From Microbacterium limosum (GTDB taxonomy: Bacteria > Actinomycetota > Actinomycetes > Actinomycetales > Microbacteriaceae): a DNA stretch of 64,000 nucleotides. This document shows, one piece after another, positions 8,281-17,817 of this stretch. Where the stretch lies: the NCBI RefSeq assembly GCF_036324365.1, contig NZ_CP137080.1:1612001-1676000 (forward strand), written 5' to 3'. The number at the start of each line of letters is the position of its first letter. Within the stretch, counting starts at the first letter, position 1. Under the pieces are notes generated by a model. The model did no database searches. It worked only from the letters and a program-made list of their open reading frames with translations, and had not been told where the DNA came from. A program made the translations under genes and the position numbers.

Positions 8281-8301
8281 GCCCCGGCATCCCGCCGGGG
8301 C
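8281..8301 (-). terminator. pnp terminator hairpin
   Basis: GCCCCGGC (8281-8288) and GCCGGGGC (8294-8301) pair perfectly around a 5-nt loop, 30 nt past the pnp stop. No T-run follows, as is usual in this genome. Confidence 0.7.
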
Positions 8302-8331
8302 GGGACACCGGGGCATCCGGTCTACGCTCTA

Positions 8332-10611
8332 TCAGCCTTCGGCGGGCGCCTCCGGGGCCTCGCTCGCGGCGTCGCGCCCCTCCTGGTCGGCGGCCTCCTC
8401 GAGGACGGGCTCGAGCGACAGCTTGCCGCGGTCGTCCACCTTGGTGATGCGGACGAGCAGCTTCCGGCCGACGGAGACGACGTCCTCGACGTTCTCGACC
8501 CGCTTGCCGCCGGCGAGCTTGCGCACCTCGCTGATGTGCAGCAGGCCGTCCTTGCCGGGAAGCAGCGAGACGAACGCGCCGAAGGTCGCGATCTTCACGA
8601 CCGTGCCGAGGAACTGGTCTCCCACCTCGGGGTTGGTCGGGTTGGCGATCGCGTTGACCCGCGCACGGGCGGCCTCGGCGGAGGGACCGTCGACGGCGCC
8701 GATGTAGACCGTGCCGTCCTCCTCGATCGAGATCTGCGCGCCGGTCTCGTCCTGGATGGCGTTGATCGTCTTGCCCTTGGGGCCGATGAGCTCGCCGATC
8801 TTGTCGACCGGGATCTGCACGCTGATGACACGAGGCGCCGTGGGGGCCATCTCGTCGGGCGCGTCGATCGTCGCGTTGATCAGGTCGAGGATCTGCAGAC
8901 GCGCGTCCTTCGCCTGCTGCAGCGCGCCGGCGAGCACCGACGACGGGATGCCGTCGAGCTTCGTGTCGAGCTGGATAGCCGTGACGAACTCGCTCGTGCC
9001 GGCGACCTTGAAGTCCATGTCGCCCAGGGCGTCCTCGGCGCCGAGGATGTCGGTCAGCGCGGCGTAGCGCGTCTGGCCGTCGACCTCGTCGGAGACGAGA
9101 CCCATCGCGATGCCCGCGACGGGCGCCTTCAGCGGCACGCCCGCGTTGAGCAGGGAGAGCGTCGAGGCGCACACCGAGCCCATCGAGGTGGAGCCGTTCG
9201 AGGACAGCGCCTCGGAGACCTGACGGATCGCGTACGGGAACTCCTCGCGGCCCGGAAGCACCGGGACCAGGGCGCGCTCGGCGAGGAAGCCGTGCCCGAT
9301 CTCGCGACGCTTGGGGCTGCCGACCCGGCCGGTCTCACCGGTCGAGTAGGGCGGGAAGTTGTAGTGGTGCATGTACCGCTTGCTCGTCGTGGGCGAGAGC
9401 GAGTCGATCTGCTGCTCCATCTTGAGCATGTTCAGCGTGGTGACGCCCAGGATCTGGGTCTCACCGCGCTGGAAGATCGCCGAACCGTGTACGCGCGGGA
9501 TGACCTCGACCTCGGCCTCGAGCGCGCGGATGTCGGCGAGACCACGGCCGTCGATGCGCACGCCCTCGGCGAGGATGCGTCCGCGGACGATCTTCTTGGT
9601 GACCGACTTGTACGCGGCGGAGAACTCCAGGTTCGCGACGGCCGGCAGCTCGCCGGATTCGACGGCCGCGAGGAGTTCGCCCTTGACGCGCTCCTTGACG
9701 GCGTCGTCGGCATCCTGTCGCTGCTGCTTGTCGGCGATCTGGTAGACGCCCACCAGCTCGTCGTACGCGCGGCCGGCGACGAAGTCGTAGGTCTCCTGGC
9801 TGTAGGGCAGGAAGACCGGGTAGTCGCGGATCTCCTTCGCGGCGCCGTCGGCGATGACCTGCTGCGCCTCGACGAGCTGCTTGATGAACGGCTTGGATGC
9901 CTCGAGGCCCGCCGCCACGACGTCCTCGCTCGGCTTGGTGGCGCCGCCCTTGATGAGGTTCCAGCTGTGCTCGGTGGCCTCGGCCTCGACCATCATGATG
10001 GCCACTTCGCCGTCGGGCAGCACGCGGCCGGCCACGATCAGGTCGAAGACGGCGTCCTCGAGCTGCGCAGCGGTGGGGAACGCGACCCACTGGTCGGCGT
10101 GCTCCCCGTGACCCGGGATGAGCGCGAGGCGGACACCGGCGATCGGGCCGGAGAAGGGCAGGCCCGAGATCTGGGTGGACGCCGAGGCCGCGTTGATCGC
10201 GAGCGCGTCGTAGAACTCGCCGGGAGCGATGGAGAGCACCGTCACGACGATCTGGACCTCGTTGCGGAGTCCGTCGACGAACGACGGGCGCAGGGGCCGG
10301 TCGATGAGCCGGCAGACGAGGATCGCCTCGGTCGAGGGGCGGCCCTCGCGGCGGAAGAACGAGCCCGGGATTTTGCCCGCGGCGTACGAGCGCTCTTCGA
10401 CGTCGACGGTCAGCGGGAAGAAGTCGAAGCCCTCGCGGGGGTGCTTGCCGGCGCTGGTGGCCGAGAGCAGCATTGTCTCGTTGTCGAGGTATGCGGCGAC
10501 GGCGCCCTGCGCCTGCTGCGCGAGACGGCCCGTCTCGAAGCGGATGGTACGGGTTCCGAAGCGGCCGTTGTCGAGAACGGCCTCGGCGGATGTGATTTCA
10601 GGACCTTCCAA
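8332..10611 (-). CDS. pnp: Polyribonucleotide nucleotidyltransferase (PNPase)
   Basis: Phosphorolytic 3'-5' exoribonuclease and RNA polymerase of the degradosome; 759 residues. Two RNase PH-type domains (the first begins [16 protein letters not shown], the second contains [12 protein letters not shown] and [13 protein letters not shown]) are followed by a KH domain ([12 protein letters not shown]) and an S1 domain ([15 protein letters not shown]) before an acidic tail. I set the start at TTG 10611, giving [14 protein letters not shown], because GAAGGAG lies 7 nt upstream; the frame stays open further upstream but that part has no homology. It is separated from rpsO, its usual partner, by about 5 kb of other genes. 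Confidence 0.96.
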   Translation of the reverse strand: MEGPEITSAEAVLDNGRFGTRTIRFETGRLAQQAQGAVAAYLDNETMLLSATSAGKHPREGFDFFPLTVDVEERSYAAGKIPGSFFRREGRPSTEAILVCRLIDRPLRPSFVDGLRNEVQIVVTVLSIAPGEFYDALAINAASASTQISGLPFSGPIAGVRLALIPGHGEHADQWVAFPTAAQLEDAVFDLIVAGRVLPDGEVAIMMVEAEATEHSWNLIKGGATKPSEDVVAAGLEASKPFIKQLVEAQQVIADGAAKEIRDYPVFLPYSQETYDFVAGRAYDELVGVYQIADKQQRQDADDAVKERVKGELLAAVESGELPAVANLEFSAAYKSVTKKIVRGRILAEGVRIDGRGLADIRALEAEVEVIPRVHGSAIFQRGETQILGVTTLNMLKMEQQIDSLSPTTSKRYMHHYNFPPYSTGETGRVGSPKRREIGHGFLAERALVPVLPGREEFPYAIRQVSEALSSNGSTSMGSVCASTLSLLNAGVPLKAPVAGIAMGLVSDEVDGQTRYAALTDILGAEDALGDMDFKVAGTSEFVTAIQLDTKLDGIPSSVLAGALQQAKDARLQILDLINATIDAPDEMAPTAPRVISVQIPVDKIGELIGPKGKTINAIQDETGAQISIEEDGTVYIGAVDGPSAEAARARVNAIANPTNPEVGDQFLGTVVKIATFGAFVSLLPGKDGLLHISEVRKLAGGKRVENVEDVVSVGRKLLVRITKVDDRGKLSLEPVLEEAADQEGRDAASEAPEAPAEG

Positions 10612-10645
10612 GAGGTCACTCCTTCTTTGTTTAGACTCGCACGCC

Positions 10646-10731
10646 CTGGTGGCGCACGAGGTCGCACGAAGGAGCAGGAACAGGCAGTTATGGGCGCGGC
10701 GCGAATGCGGTTCGCCTGCGCTGGCCACCAG
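10646..10731 (-). promoter_or_regulatory. Long-range stem in the pnp leader
   Basis: CTGGTGGC (10646-10653) and GCCACCAG (10724-10731) are perfect complements closing a 70-nt interior that has further pairing potential. The structure ends about 35 nt before the pnp start. In other bacteria pnp is autoregulated through an RNase III-cleaved leader stem; the same role here is inference from position. Confidence 0.45.
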
Positions 10732-10911
10732 TGAAAATCCACTCGGCGCGCGACGCGACGAGGAGACCACCACAGGGGACCAGCTTCCTGCCAGCCTGCT
10801 CCAGTGTGCCGGGAGACCCCGGCGTATTCGGTTGTCGCCGTCCGAATTCTGCTCGGACAGACCCGATCAGCCTACCAGCGCCCCGCGTGCCACGTGCGTA
10901 GGCTGGGCCGC

Positions 10912-11082
10912 ATGGACGAACAGCGCAGTTCCGAACCGGTGCCCGACGACGAGCGCGAGGTCGCCGTCGACGACGAGACGGAGTTCGAGACCCCTCCCCC
11001 GACGATGGATCCCGAGGAGGAGATCGAGTATCGCGAGGACGTGGACTTCGAGCTCGAGCAGTTCGAGCAGGGCATCGAGTAG
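10912..11082 (+). CDS. Small highly acidic protein
   Basis: A 56-residue hypothetical protein made largely of Glu and Asp (for example [16 protein letters not shown]), with no cysteine or hydrophobic segment. The ATG stands 7 nt after TAGGCT (10899-10904), matching the leaderless starts of nearby genes, which is the main support for a gene this small. It converges on the glycosyltransferase with 15 bp between them. Function unknown. Confidence 0.6.
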   Translation: MDEQRSSEPVPDDEREVAVDDETEFETPPPTMDPEEEIEYREDVDFELEQFEQGIE

Positions 11083-11097
11083 ACCGGCCCGGATGGC

Positions 11098-12297
11098 TCA
11101 GGCGGAGTCGGTCGCCCGCGTGTCGGGGCGGCGCAGGCTCCTTGAATCGGATCCGCCGCGCCCCGGAAGCACCACGAGCGCCTCGTCGAGCGGGCGCAGC
11201 CGGATCGCCTCCTCGTAGTGGCCGACGAGCTGGGCTCCGAGCGCCTCCCACGTCCGGTCCCGCACGCCCGCGCGCGCCGCGACGCCGAAGGCGGCTCGCT
11301 TCGCCTGATCGCCGACCAGGTCGCTCACGCGCAGACGGAGGTCCCCGAGGTCGCCCGGGCGGTAGAGCCAGCCATCGATGCTGCTGCGCACGAGATCGAG
11401 CGGTCCGCCGCGGCCCGTGGCGACGACCGGCACGCCGCTCGCGAGCGCTTCCTGCACGCCCTGGCAGAACGTCTCGTGCTCGCCGGGGTGGACGAAGACG
11501 TCGAGGGATGCCACGGCCTCCGCCAGCGCGTCGCCCCCGAGGAACCCCGTGAAGTGCGCATCGGGGAGCAGCGCCTCGAGACGAGCCCGTGCGGGCCCCT
11601 CCCCCACGACGACGAGCTTGACACCGGGGATGTCGGCGAGCGCCGCGAGATCCTCGACCTGCTTCTCCGCCGCCAGACGGCCGGCGTACCCCACGAGCAT
11701 CCGCCCGGCGCCCACGAGGCGCCGCCACGCCTCGTCGCGGCGTGACGGCGCGAACCGCGCGGCATCCACACCCCGTGCCCACGTGCGGATGCGGTCGACG
11801 CCTATCCCCTCCAGCTGGGCGCGCGCGGCGCTCGAGGGCGCCAGGGTGAGGGTCGCCCGACGATGCAGGCGCGCGATGTGCCCCGCGACGAGCGGGGCGG
11901 CCCCGGCGACGCCGTACTTGTGCGCGTATGCGGTGACGTCGGTCTGGTACACGGCGACCGAGGGGACACTGAGCGCGTCGGCGGCCTGAACGCCCTGCCA
12001 TCCGAGCACGAAAGGCGAAGCCAGATGGATGACGTCGGGTCTGAACTCTCGAAGGATCCGCGTCAGCGTCGCGGTGCGGGCGAAGACGATCCGCACCTCG
12101 GGGTACGCCGGCAGGGGCACCGACCGCAGGAGCGCCGGGCGGGCGCCGTGCAGGTCGGCCTCGATCTCGCCCGCCCGCGGCGCGATCACGAGCGTCTCGT
12201 GGCCGGCGGCCCGCAGGTATCGGAGGACGTGGAGGACCGAACCCGTCACCCCGTTCATGTGAGGGAGGAAGGACTCTGCCAGCAGCGCGACTTTCAC
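11098..12297 (-). CDS. GT4 glycosyltransferase, probable GDP-mannose-dependent mannosyltransferase (MgtA-like)
   Basis: 399 residues. The N-terminus [20 protein letters not shown] and the C-terminal EX7E-type motif [17 protein letters not shown], with [10 protein letters not shown], are those of GT4 retaining transferases. The closest family I recognise is actinobacterial MgtA (Rv0557-like), which mannosylates glycolipid acceptors at the inner face of the membrane. I start at GTG 12297; the frame is open upstream but the extra 25 residues look unlike protein. The acceptor cannot be told from sequence. Confidence 0.83.
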   Translation of the reverse strand: MKVALLAESFLPHMNGVTGSVLHVLRYLRAAGHETLVIAPRAGEIEADLHGARPALLRSVPLPAYPEVRIVFARTATLTRILREFRPDVIHLASPFVLGWQGVQAADALSVPSVAVYQTDVTAYAHKYGVAGAAPLVAGHIARLHRRATLTLAPSSAARAQLEGIGVDRIRTWARGVDAARFAPSRRDEAWRRLVGAGRMLVGYAGRLAAEKQVEDLAALADIPGVKLVVVGEGPARARLEALLPDAHFTGFLGGDALAEAVASLDVFVHPGEHETFCQGVQEALASGVPVVATGRGGPLDLVRSSIDGWLYRPGDLGDLRLRVSDLVGDQAKRAAFGVAARAGVRDRTWEALGAQLVGHYEEAIRLRPLDEALVVLPGRGGSDSRSLRRPDTRATDSA

Positions 12298-12447
12298 ACG
12301 TCCACGGTGCCCCCTTCGCCCGGGCTCGCGCGCGTGATCCGCGCTCGGGCGGCAAGAGTTCACCGAACGCACCCTCGCGCGTCACCGGCCGTCTGCCGCT
12401 CGGTGGCGGCTCTGCGGTGCGCCCCCTGGAGCGGAGGCCGTCGCGTC

Positions 12448-13092
12448 CTACTCCCCCGAGAGGCCGCCCAGAAGGTGACCGAACGACCGCCCCTCGCCGA
12501 GGTAGGTCGCCGGGTCGAACGGGTCGGGGCCTCCCGCGGGATCGCGCCGGATGATCGCGTCGGCGAGCTCACGGGCGCCGCGGGCGATCCGATCGCCGAG
12601 CGGTGCCACCCCATCGGCCGACGCCCCCCAGTCCGCGGACGCCGCGAAGACCCCGGTCGGCACGGGGTCGGCGTGCAGATAGGTGAACAGGGGGCGGATG
12701 GCGTAGTCGATCGCCAGCGAGTGGCGCGCCGTGCCCGCGTTCGCCCCGAGCAGCACCGGCGTCCCCTTCAGCGCGTCCGGGTCCAGCACGTCGATGAACG
12801 ACTTGAAGAGCCCCGAGTAGCTGGTCGAGAAGATCGGCGTCACCGCGATGATCGCGTCGGAGGACACGACGGCGTTGATCGCCGACTCGAGCGCGGGGGG
12901 CGCGAAGCCCGTCAGCAGGTTGTTGGTGATGTCGTGCGCATGGTCGCGGAGCTCGAACACGTCGACGGATGCCTCGACGTCGCGCGATGCGAGCTCGGTG
13001 AGCACCGCCTGCGTCATCCGATCGGCGAGCAGTCGGGTGGTCGAGGGGTTGGACAGGCCGGCGGAGACGACCGCGATGCGTCGGGCGCCCAT
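12448..13092 (-). CDS. NAD(P)H-dependent FMN reductase, CE1759-type
   Basis: 214 residues with a flavodoxin-like start RRIAVVSAGLSNPSTTRLLA (the nucleotide-binding loop) and the AVVSSDAIIAVTPIFSTSYSG core of NADPH-dependent FMN reductases. It begins 1 nt after the stop of the luciferase-like monooxygenase, so the two are one operon and probably form a two-component system in which this enzyme supplies reduced FMN. ATG 13092 is preceded by GGAAGGGAG inside the upstream gene. Confidence 0.87.
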   Translation of the reverse strand: MGARRIAVVSAGLSNPSTTRLLADRMTQAVLTELASRDVEASVDVFELRDHAHDITNNLLTGFAPPALESAINAVVSSDAIIAVTPIFSTSYSGLFKSFIDVLDPDALKGTPVLLGANAGTARHSLAIDYAIRPLFTYLHADPVPTGVFAASADWGASADGVAPLGDRIARGARELADAIIRRDPAGGPDPFDPATYLGEGRSFGHLLGGLSGE

Positions 13093-13093
13093 C

Positions 13094-14332
13094 TCAGGCT
13101 CCCTTCCGCGTCGCGGCAGCACCGAACGCCGATCCCGCCAGCACGGGCGCCGCGGGCTGGTCCTGGTAGGGCGACGGGCCGGAGAGATTGTCACCGCGGT
13201 TGGCCCGCGGGCGTGCCTCGCGCGTGGGCCCCTCGCCGTAGACCGCGCGCACCCGAGCGGCGTGCGTGGGTCCGTCGGGGACCTCGGCGGGCCGATCCTT
13301 GGCAAGCTCGCGCCGCAGCACGGGGACGACCTCGCCGCCGAGGATGTCGAGCTGCTCGAGCACCGTCTTCAGCGGGAGACCGGCGTGATCGATGAGGAAG
13401 AGCTGGCGCTGGTAGTCGCCGAACGTGTCGCGCATCGCCGCGTACCGGTCGATGACCTGCTGGGGCGAGCCCACCGTCAGGGGCGTCATGTCGGCGAAGT
13501 CCTCGAGGGCGGGGCCGTGTCCGTAGACCGGAGCGTTGTCGAAGTACGGCCGGAACCGGGCCACGGCATCCTGCGACTTGGCGGCCATGAAGACCTGGCC
13601 GCCGAGCCCCACGATCGCCTGCTCGGGAGTGCCGTGCCCGTAGTGCGCGAAGCGCTGCCGGTAGAGGGTGATGAGCCGCTGGTAGTGCTCCTTGGGCCAG
13701 AAGATGTTGTTGGCGAAGAAGCCGTCCCCGTAGTAGGCCGCCTGCTCGGCGATCTCGGGTGTGCGGATCGAGCCGTGCCAGACGAAGGGCGCGACGCCGT
13801 CGAGGGGTCGCGGGGTCGACGTGAAGCCCTGGAGGGGCGTGCGGAACTTGCCCTCCCAGTCGACGACGTCCTCCCGCCACAGCTTGTGCAGCAGCGCGTA
13901 GTTCTCGATCGCGAGAGGGAGCCCCTGGCGGATGTCCTGCCCGAACCACGGATAGACGGGACCGGTGTTGCCCCGCCCGAGCGTGAGGTCGACGCGTCCG
14001 CCCGAGAGGTGCTGCAGCATCGCGTAGTCCTCGGCGATCTTCACCGGGTCGTTCGTCGTGATGAGGGTCGTCGCCGTCGAGAGGATGAGGCGCTCGGTCT
14101 GCGCGGCGATGTACGCCAGCGTCGTGGTGGGCGAGGACGACCAGAACGGCGGGTTGTGGTGCTCGCCGAGGGCGAAGACATCCAGCCCCACCTCCTCGGC
14201 GTGCTTGGCGATCGTCACCGCGTTGCGGATCTTCTCGGCCTCGCTGGGGGTCTGACCCGTCGTCGGGTCCTCGGTGATGTCGCTCACCGAGAAGATGCCG
14301 AACTGCACGGCCCGTGGCGTGGTGTCGTTCAC
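13094..14332 (-). CDS. Luciferase-like (LLM) FMN-dependent monooxygenase, CE1758-type
   Basis: 412 residues of the bacterial luciferase-like TIM barrel: VQFGIFSVSDI, DVFALGEHHNPPFWSSSP (active-site region), LSTATTLITTNDP, LSGGRVDLTLGRGN and TPLTVGSPQQVIDR. It would oxidise an unknown substrate with FMNH2 and O2, fed by the reductase encoded directly downstream. The GTG at 14332 follows GGAG with 6-nt spacing and gives MNDTTPRAVQFG. A 15-bp box shared with the yceI gene lies 48 nt upstream. The C-terminal ~40 residues are Pro/Ala-rich and variable. Confidence 0.88.
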   Translation of the reverse strand: MNDTTPRAVQFGIFSVSDITEDPTTGQTPSEAEKIRNAVTIAKHAEEVGLDVFALGEHHNPPFWSSSPTTTLAYIAAQTERLILSTATTLITTNDPVKIAEDYAMLQHLSGGRVDLTLGRGNTGPVYPWFGQDIRQGLPLAIENYALLHKLWREDVVDWEGKFRTPLQGFTSTPRPLDGVAPFVWHGSIRTPEIAEQAAYYGDGFFANNIFWPKEHYQRLITLYRQRFAHYGHGTPEQAIVGLGGQVFMAAKSQDAVARFRPYFDNAPVYGHGPALEDFADMTPLTVGSPQQVIDRYAAMRDTFGDYQRQLFLIDHAGLPLKTVLEQLDILGGEVVPVLRRELAKDRPAEVPDGPTHAARVRAVYGEGPTREARPRANRGDNLSGPSPYQDQPAAPVLAGSAFGAAATRKGA

Positions 14333-14380
14333 GATCTGCTCCGTCTCCGCCCGCGTCGGGATCGCCGCCGAGGCTTTTCT

Positions 14381-14395
14381 ATGCAAGTGAATGTA
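14381..14395 (-). promoter_or_regulatory. Shared 15-bp box, copy 1 (monooxygenase operon)
   Basis: The plus strand reads ATGCAAGTGAATGTA. Copy 2 at 18433-18447 reads ATGCAGGTGAATGTA, differing at one base, and lies at a similar distance upstream of yceI in the same orientation. This is likely a binding site for one regulator of both genes (inference). Confidence 0.6.
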
Positions 14396-14482
14396 CCTGA
14401 TGGAACGCGTGTGCGCCCAGGTTATTCCCCGCGGCGCAAGCCCGGACGCCGGCGACGCGGCGGGCGATAGTGTGGCCTCGCC

Positions 14483-15640
14483 ATGAGCGCATCCCCGCCC
14501 GCCGACGACCCGGTCACACCCGCGGACGCAGCCGCGACCGGGTCTTTCCCGCGCCCGAACCGCCGCGTGCCCTTCTGGGACAACGCCCGCTTCGCGTGCA
14601 TCGTGCTCGTCGTGCTGGGCCACGCCATCCAGCGCCTCACGTACGACTCCGACATCGCGCTCGCCGTGTACCTCAGCGTCTACGCGTTCCACATGCCCGC
14701 GTTCGCGATCATCGCGGGGTACTTCTCCAAGTCGGGCGCCCCGACCAGACGGCAGATGGGGCGCGTGATCACCGACATCCTGCTCCCCTACGTCATCTTC
14801 GAGGGGCTCTGGACCCTCACGAAATGGCTCGTCGAGGGAGACGGCTCGCCCAACCTCACCCAACCGTCGTGGACGCTGTGGTTCCTCCTCGCGCTCGGGA
14901 TCTTCCGGCTCGTGCTGCCGTACCTCGCCCTGCTGCGGTGGCCGTTGCTGTGGACCGTGGCGATCTCGATCGGCGCCGGGTATCTGCCGAACATCGACTC
15001 CACGTTCTCCCTCTCCCGAACCCTCGGCCTGCTGCCGTTCTTCACGCTCGGCTGGTGGCTGAGCGAGAAGGATGTCGTGGCGCGCTTCCGGCTGCTGGAG
15101 CGCCGCCCCTGGTGGGTGCCGGTGGCGGCCCTCGCCGCGTTGGGCGTGACGGGCTGGGCGGCCTGGGCCTACGTGGACGTGTGGGAGCGGATGAACCTCC
15201 GCACGTGGCTGTTCTACGACGACTCCTACCCGGACCTGGGCGGCGACCAGTGGTGGGCGGGAGGCGTGCGTCTGGCCCTCATGGCGATCGCCCTCGTCCT
15301 CAGCGCCGCGTTCTTCGCACTCGTGCCGCTGCGGCACACCTGGTGGACGCACTTCGGCCGGTACACGATGTACGTGTACCTGCTGCACTCGTTCGTGCTC
15401 TACCCGTTCCGCGAATCGGGCGTGTTGCGCGGGCTCGACCCCACCTGGCTCTGGCTGCCCCTCGTCATCGTGCTCGCAGTGGGCGTGGCGCTGGGACTGG
15501 CCACGAGGCCCGTGCGGCGCATCTTCCGGCCCCTCGTCGAACCGCGTCCGCGGTGGCTGTTCTCCGATCCCGAGCTCTCCGGTCGGGAGGGGCGTCGATC
15601 CGACCCCACGGGTTCACAGCGCCCCCGCTCGGGATCCTGA
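14483..15640 (+). CDS. Acyltransferase-3 family membrane protein
   Basis: 385 residues with about ten membrane helices. It starts with the family motif FWDNARFACIVLVVLGHAIQRL, whose histidine is the conserved catalytic one, and has YAFHMPAFAIIAGYFS after it. Such proteins O-acetylate or succinylate surface sugars and lipids; the target is unknown. The C-terminal tail (RPRWLFSDPELSGREGRRSD) is cytoplasmic and charged. It sits between rpsO and pnp, which are normally adjacent, so this is an insertion relative to the usual order. Confidence 0.86.
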   Translation: MSASPPADDPVTPADAAATGSFPRPNRRVPFWDNARFACIVLVVLGHAIQRLTYDSDIALAVYLSVYAFHMPAFAIIAGYFSKSGAPTRRQMGRVITDILLPYVIFEGLWTLTKWLVEGDGSPNLTQPSWTLWFLLALGIFRLVLPYLALLRWPLLWTVAISIGAGYLPNIDSTFSLSRTLGLLPFFTLGWWLSEKDVVARFRLLERRPWWVPVAALAALGVTGWAAWAYVDVWERMNLRTWLFYDDSYPDLGGDQWWAGGVRLALMAIALVLSAAFFALVPLRHTWWTHFGRYTMYVYLLHSFVLYPFRESGVLRGLDPTWLWLPLVIVLAVGVALGLATRPVRRIFRPLVEPRPRWLFSDPELSGREGRRSDPTGSQRPRSGS

Positions 15641-15689
15641 GGAGCCCGGGCGGCTGCGTCGGCGGTCGGTCCGCCCGGCTCGCGCCGCT

Positions 15690-15764
15690 CTCATCGGCGA
15701 ACGGTCTCGACTCGCCGCATGCTCGCCCATCCTCGCGGCGTGTCGCGACCGTTCGCGATGGGAG
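15690..15764. repeat. Long imperfect dyad between the acyltransferase gene and rpsO
   Basis: The arms 15690-15718 and 15735-15764 are nearly perfect complements over about 28 positions, with a 16-nt loop. Core pairs are CGAACGGTC with GACCGTTCG and CTCGCCGC with GCGGCG. It is longer and less regular than the terminators in this window and may be a dispersed intergenic palindrome. Confidence 0.65.
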
Positions 15765-15783
15765 ACAGCGCCGCGCAACGCGG

Positions 15784-15813
15784 AAGGGCCGCCCCACACC
15801 TGGGACGGCCCTT
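15784..15813 (-). terminator. rpsO terminator
   Basis: AAGGGCCG (15784-15791) and CGGCCCTT (15806-15813) form a perfect stem, with CCC/GGG pairing continuing inside it. It lies 50 nt after the rpsO stop. Confidence 0.75.
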
Positions 15814-15862
15814 CAAGAACGTTTTGCGCGATTGAACGCTGGTCGCGGTGGCGACCCCTGGG

Positions 15863-16132
15863 TTATCGGCGCAGACCGAGACGCTCGATGAGCGAGCGGT
15901 AACGGCTGATGTCGATGTCCTGGAGGTAGCCGAGCAGCCGACGGCGCTGACCGACGAGCAGGAACAGCCCACGACGCGAGTGGTGGTCGTGCTTGTGCTC
16001 CTTGAGGTGCTCGGTGAGGTCCTTGATGCGCTGCGACAGCATTGCGACCTGCACCTCGGGGGATCCGGTGTCACCGGGGTGCGTCGCGTACTCTTCGATG
16101 ATCGCCTTCTTGACTTCTGCTTCGAGTGCCAT
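15863..16132 (-). CDS. rpsO: 30S ribosomal protein S15
   Basis: 89 residues, the full length for S15, with the conserved [31 protein letters not shown] and RRRLLGYLQ segments that bind 16S rRNA helix 22. ATG 16132 follows a purine-rich GAGGAAGGGG site. On the minus strand TAGACT (16224-16229) is a good -10 box, leaving a leader of about 85 nt, long enough for the translational self-control known for S15. ribF lies 20 kb upstream and pnp 5 kb downstream, both normally adjacent. Confidence 0.97.
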   Translation of the reverse strand: MALEAEVKKAIIEEYATHPGDTGSPEVQVAMLSQRIKDLTEHLKEHKHDHHSRRGLFLLVGQRRRLLGYLQDIDISRYRSLIERLGLRR

Positions 16133-16284
16133 AGATTCGATCCCCTTCCTCTTCACTGCGCGGCGCCCGACGCCTGATGCGTGAGCTCTCTTTATCCGCG
16201 GCCGATCAAACGGCAACCAAGCAAGTCTACCAGCGCCCGGCAGCTCCGGCGACCGGGACCGGCGGCATCCGCTAGCCTCGACGG

Positions 16285-16308
16285 GTGCGTATCGGGGCGG
16301 GTGAGTGA
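16285..16308 (+). CDS. Possible leaderless 7-residue leader ORF upstream of the MFS gene
   Basis: GTG at 16285 lies exactly 6 nt after TAGCCT (16273-16278), as at the leaderless genes here. It reads MRIGAGE and ends in TGA at 16306-16308, overlapping the GTG start of the MFS gene at 16305. This would couple exporter translation to the short ORF. It could instead be chance; the coding evidence is only position and overlap. Confidence 0.35.
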   Translation: MRIGAGE

Positions 16309-17615
16309 GGGCGCGGCTGCGCCGTGACCACTTCATCGATCTGCGGCCCTTGACGAGCAGTCCCGCCTTCGCGCGCCTGTGGTTCGGAGCCACGCTCGCC
16401 GGGCTCGGCGGCCAGCTGACCATCGTCGCCGTCATGCTCCACGTGTTCGATCTGACGGGCTCGACGCTGGCCGTGTCGATGATCGCCGTGGCGGGCCTCG
16501 CCCCCATGGTGATCGCAGGACTCTACGGCGGCATGCTCGCCGACTACTTCGACCGCCGCTCGGTCGCGCTCGTCGCCGCGACCGTGACGTGGGCGTCGAC
16601 CGCCCTGCTCGCGGCGCTCGCGTGGACCGGGACCGAGAGCGTCGCGTCACTGTTCGTGCTGTCGATCGTCAACTCCTCCGCCAACTCGATCGTGTCGGCG
16701 ACGAAGTCGGCGATCACGCCGCGTCTCGTCGCTCGGGAGCTGCTCCCCGCCGCGGCCGCACTCAATGGGATCACCGTCGGCATCATGGTGATGGCGGGCC
16801 CGGCTCTCGCCGGCGTGCTGGTCGCCCTCGTGGGATATCCCTGGACCTACACCGTCGACGTCGTCCTGATGCTGGCCCTCTTCCTCGGGCTGGGTACGCT
16901 TCCCCGCATCCGCCCCGAGGGCGCGACCGTCCGGCCGGGGCTGCGCTCCCTCGCGGACGGGTGGGCGTTCCTGCGGCGCGCGCCCAACATCCGCCTCCAG
17001 TACCTGCTCGACGTGATCGCGATGACCTTCGGGCACCCGCTCGCGCTCTTCCCCGCCGTCGGGTCGGTGCTGCTCGGGGGCGGGGCCATCACGACGGGCG
17101 TGCTCACCGCGTCGATCGCCGCGGGGGCCTTCCTCTCGAGCCTGTTCTCGGGGCCGATCGGGCGGGTCCATCGCCACGGGCTCGGCATCGAGCGCTCCAT
17201 TCTCGTCTTCGGCGCGGCGACCGCCGCGTTCGGTGCGGTGCTGCTCGCGGCATCCTTCGGAGTACTCGCTCCCGAAGGGGTGGGCGAGGACGTTCCGAAC
17301 CTGCCCCTCATCGCGGTCTCGATGCTGCTGCTGGCGGTCACGGGCGCGGCCGACAACGTCAGCGCGATCTACCGCCAGACGATGATGCAGTCCGCCGTCC
17401 CCGACGCGATCCGCGGCCGGCTCCAGGGCGTGTTCATGGTCGTCGTCGCGGGCGGCCCACGACTGGGCGCCCTGTACGCCGGCGTCCTGGCCACCGTCAC
17501 GACCCTCTGGTTCCCGCCCCTCATCGGCGGCGTGATCATCCTCGTGCTCGTGACCGCCCTCGTGCGGCGCAGTCCGCGGTTCCGCGCCTACGACGCGCGC
17601 GATCCCCAGCCGTGA
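16305..17615 (+). CDS. MFS transporter, EntS-like exporter
   Basis: 436 residues with 12 predicted membrane helices. [15 protein letters not shown] is the MFS motif A after helix 2, and [15 protein letters not shown] is the equivalent turn in the C-terminal half. The closest group I recognise is the enterobactin/siderophore exporter-like MFS. Substrate unknown. The first residues [20 protein letters not shown] form a short cytoplasmic lead-in. The GTG start at 16305 has only a weak GGGGCGGG upstream and overlaps a possible leader ORF. Confidence 0.84.
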   Translation: MRARLRRDHFIDLRPLTSSPAFARLWFGATLAGLGGQLTIVAVMLHVFDLTGSTLAVSMIAVAGLAPMVIAGLYGGMLADYFDRRSVALVAATVTWASTALLAALAWTGTESVASLFVLSIVNSSANSIVSATKSAITPRLVARELLPAAAALNGITVGIMVMAGPALAGVLVALVGYPWTYTVDVVLMLALFLGLGTLPRIRPEGATVRPGLRSLADGWAFLRRAPNIRLQYLLDVIAMTFGHPLALFPAVGSVLLGGGAITTGVLTASIAAGAFLSSLFSGPIGRVHRHGLGIERSILVFGAATAAFGAVLLAASFGVLAPEGVGEDVPNLPLIAVSMLLLAVTGAADNVSAIYRQTMMQSAVPDAIRGRLQGVFMVVVAGGPRLGALYAGVLATVTTLWFPPLIGGVIILVLVTALVRRSPRFRAYDARDPQP

Positions 17616-17775
17616 ACGGTCGGAGCGACCGCGAAGCGCCGTCCACCTTCGGCACCACCGCGTGCGACGGCTCCAGCCTTGCGTACGGGCGGCGCCCTCG
17701 TCGTCTTCCTCGGGATCCTGCTCGCCCAGAACCGGCTCCGGTTCGGGCGCGGTGCGCGCCCAGCCCCATGACACG

Positions 17776-17811
17776 ACGAAGGGCCGGATGCCTCGGCATC
17801 CGGCCCTTCGT
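17776..17811. terminator. Bidirectional terminator between the MFS and yceI genes
   Basis: A perfect 17-bp stem (ACGAAGGGCCGGATGCC at 17776-17792 with its complement at 17795-17811) and a 2-nt centre, serving convergent genes. The arms end in GGATGCC/GGCATCC. The 160 bp between the MFS stop and this hairpin hold no gene I can support. Confidence 0.85.
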
Positions 17812-17817
17812 GAGAGG

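Noticed and set aside
8260..10734. Very long plus-strand open frame opposite pnp
   Set aside because: It is the GC-rich antisense shadow of pnp: the composition is Arg/Asp/Leu-rich without any family motif, and it has no promoter or ribosome site.
17616..17771. Hydrophobic in-frame stretch (GGALVVFLGILLAQ) after the MFS stop
   Set aside because: It has no start codon except a poor TTG and the MFS protein already has a full set of helices; readthrough is not supported by any signal.
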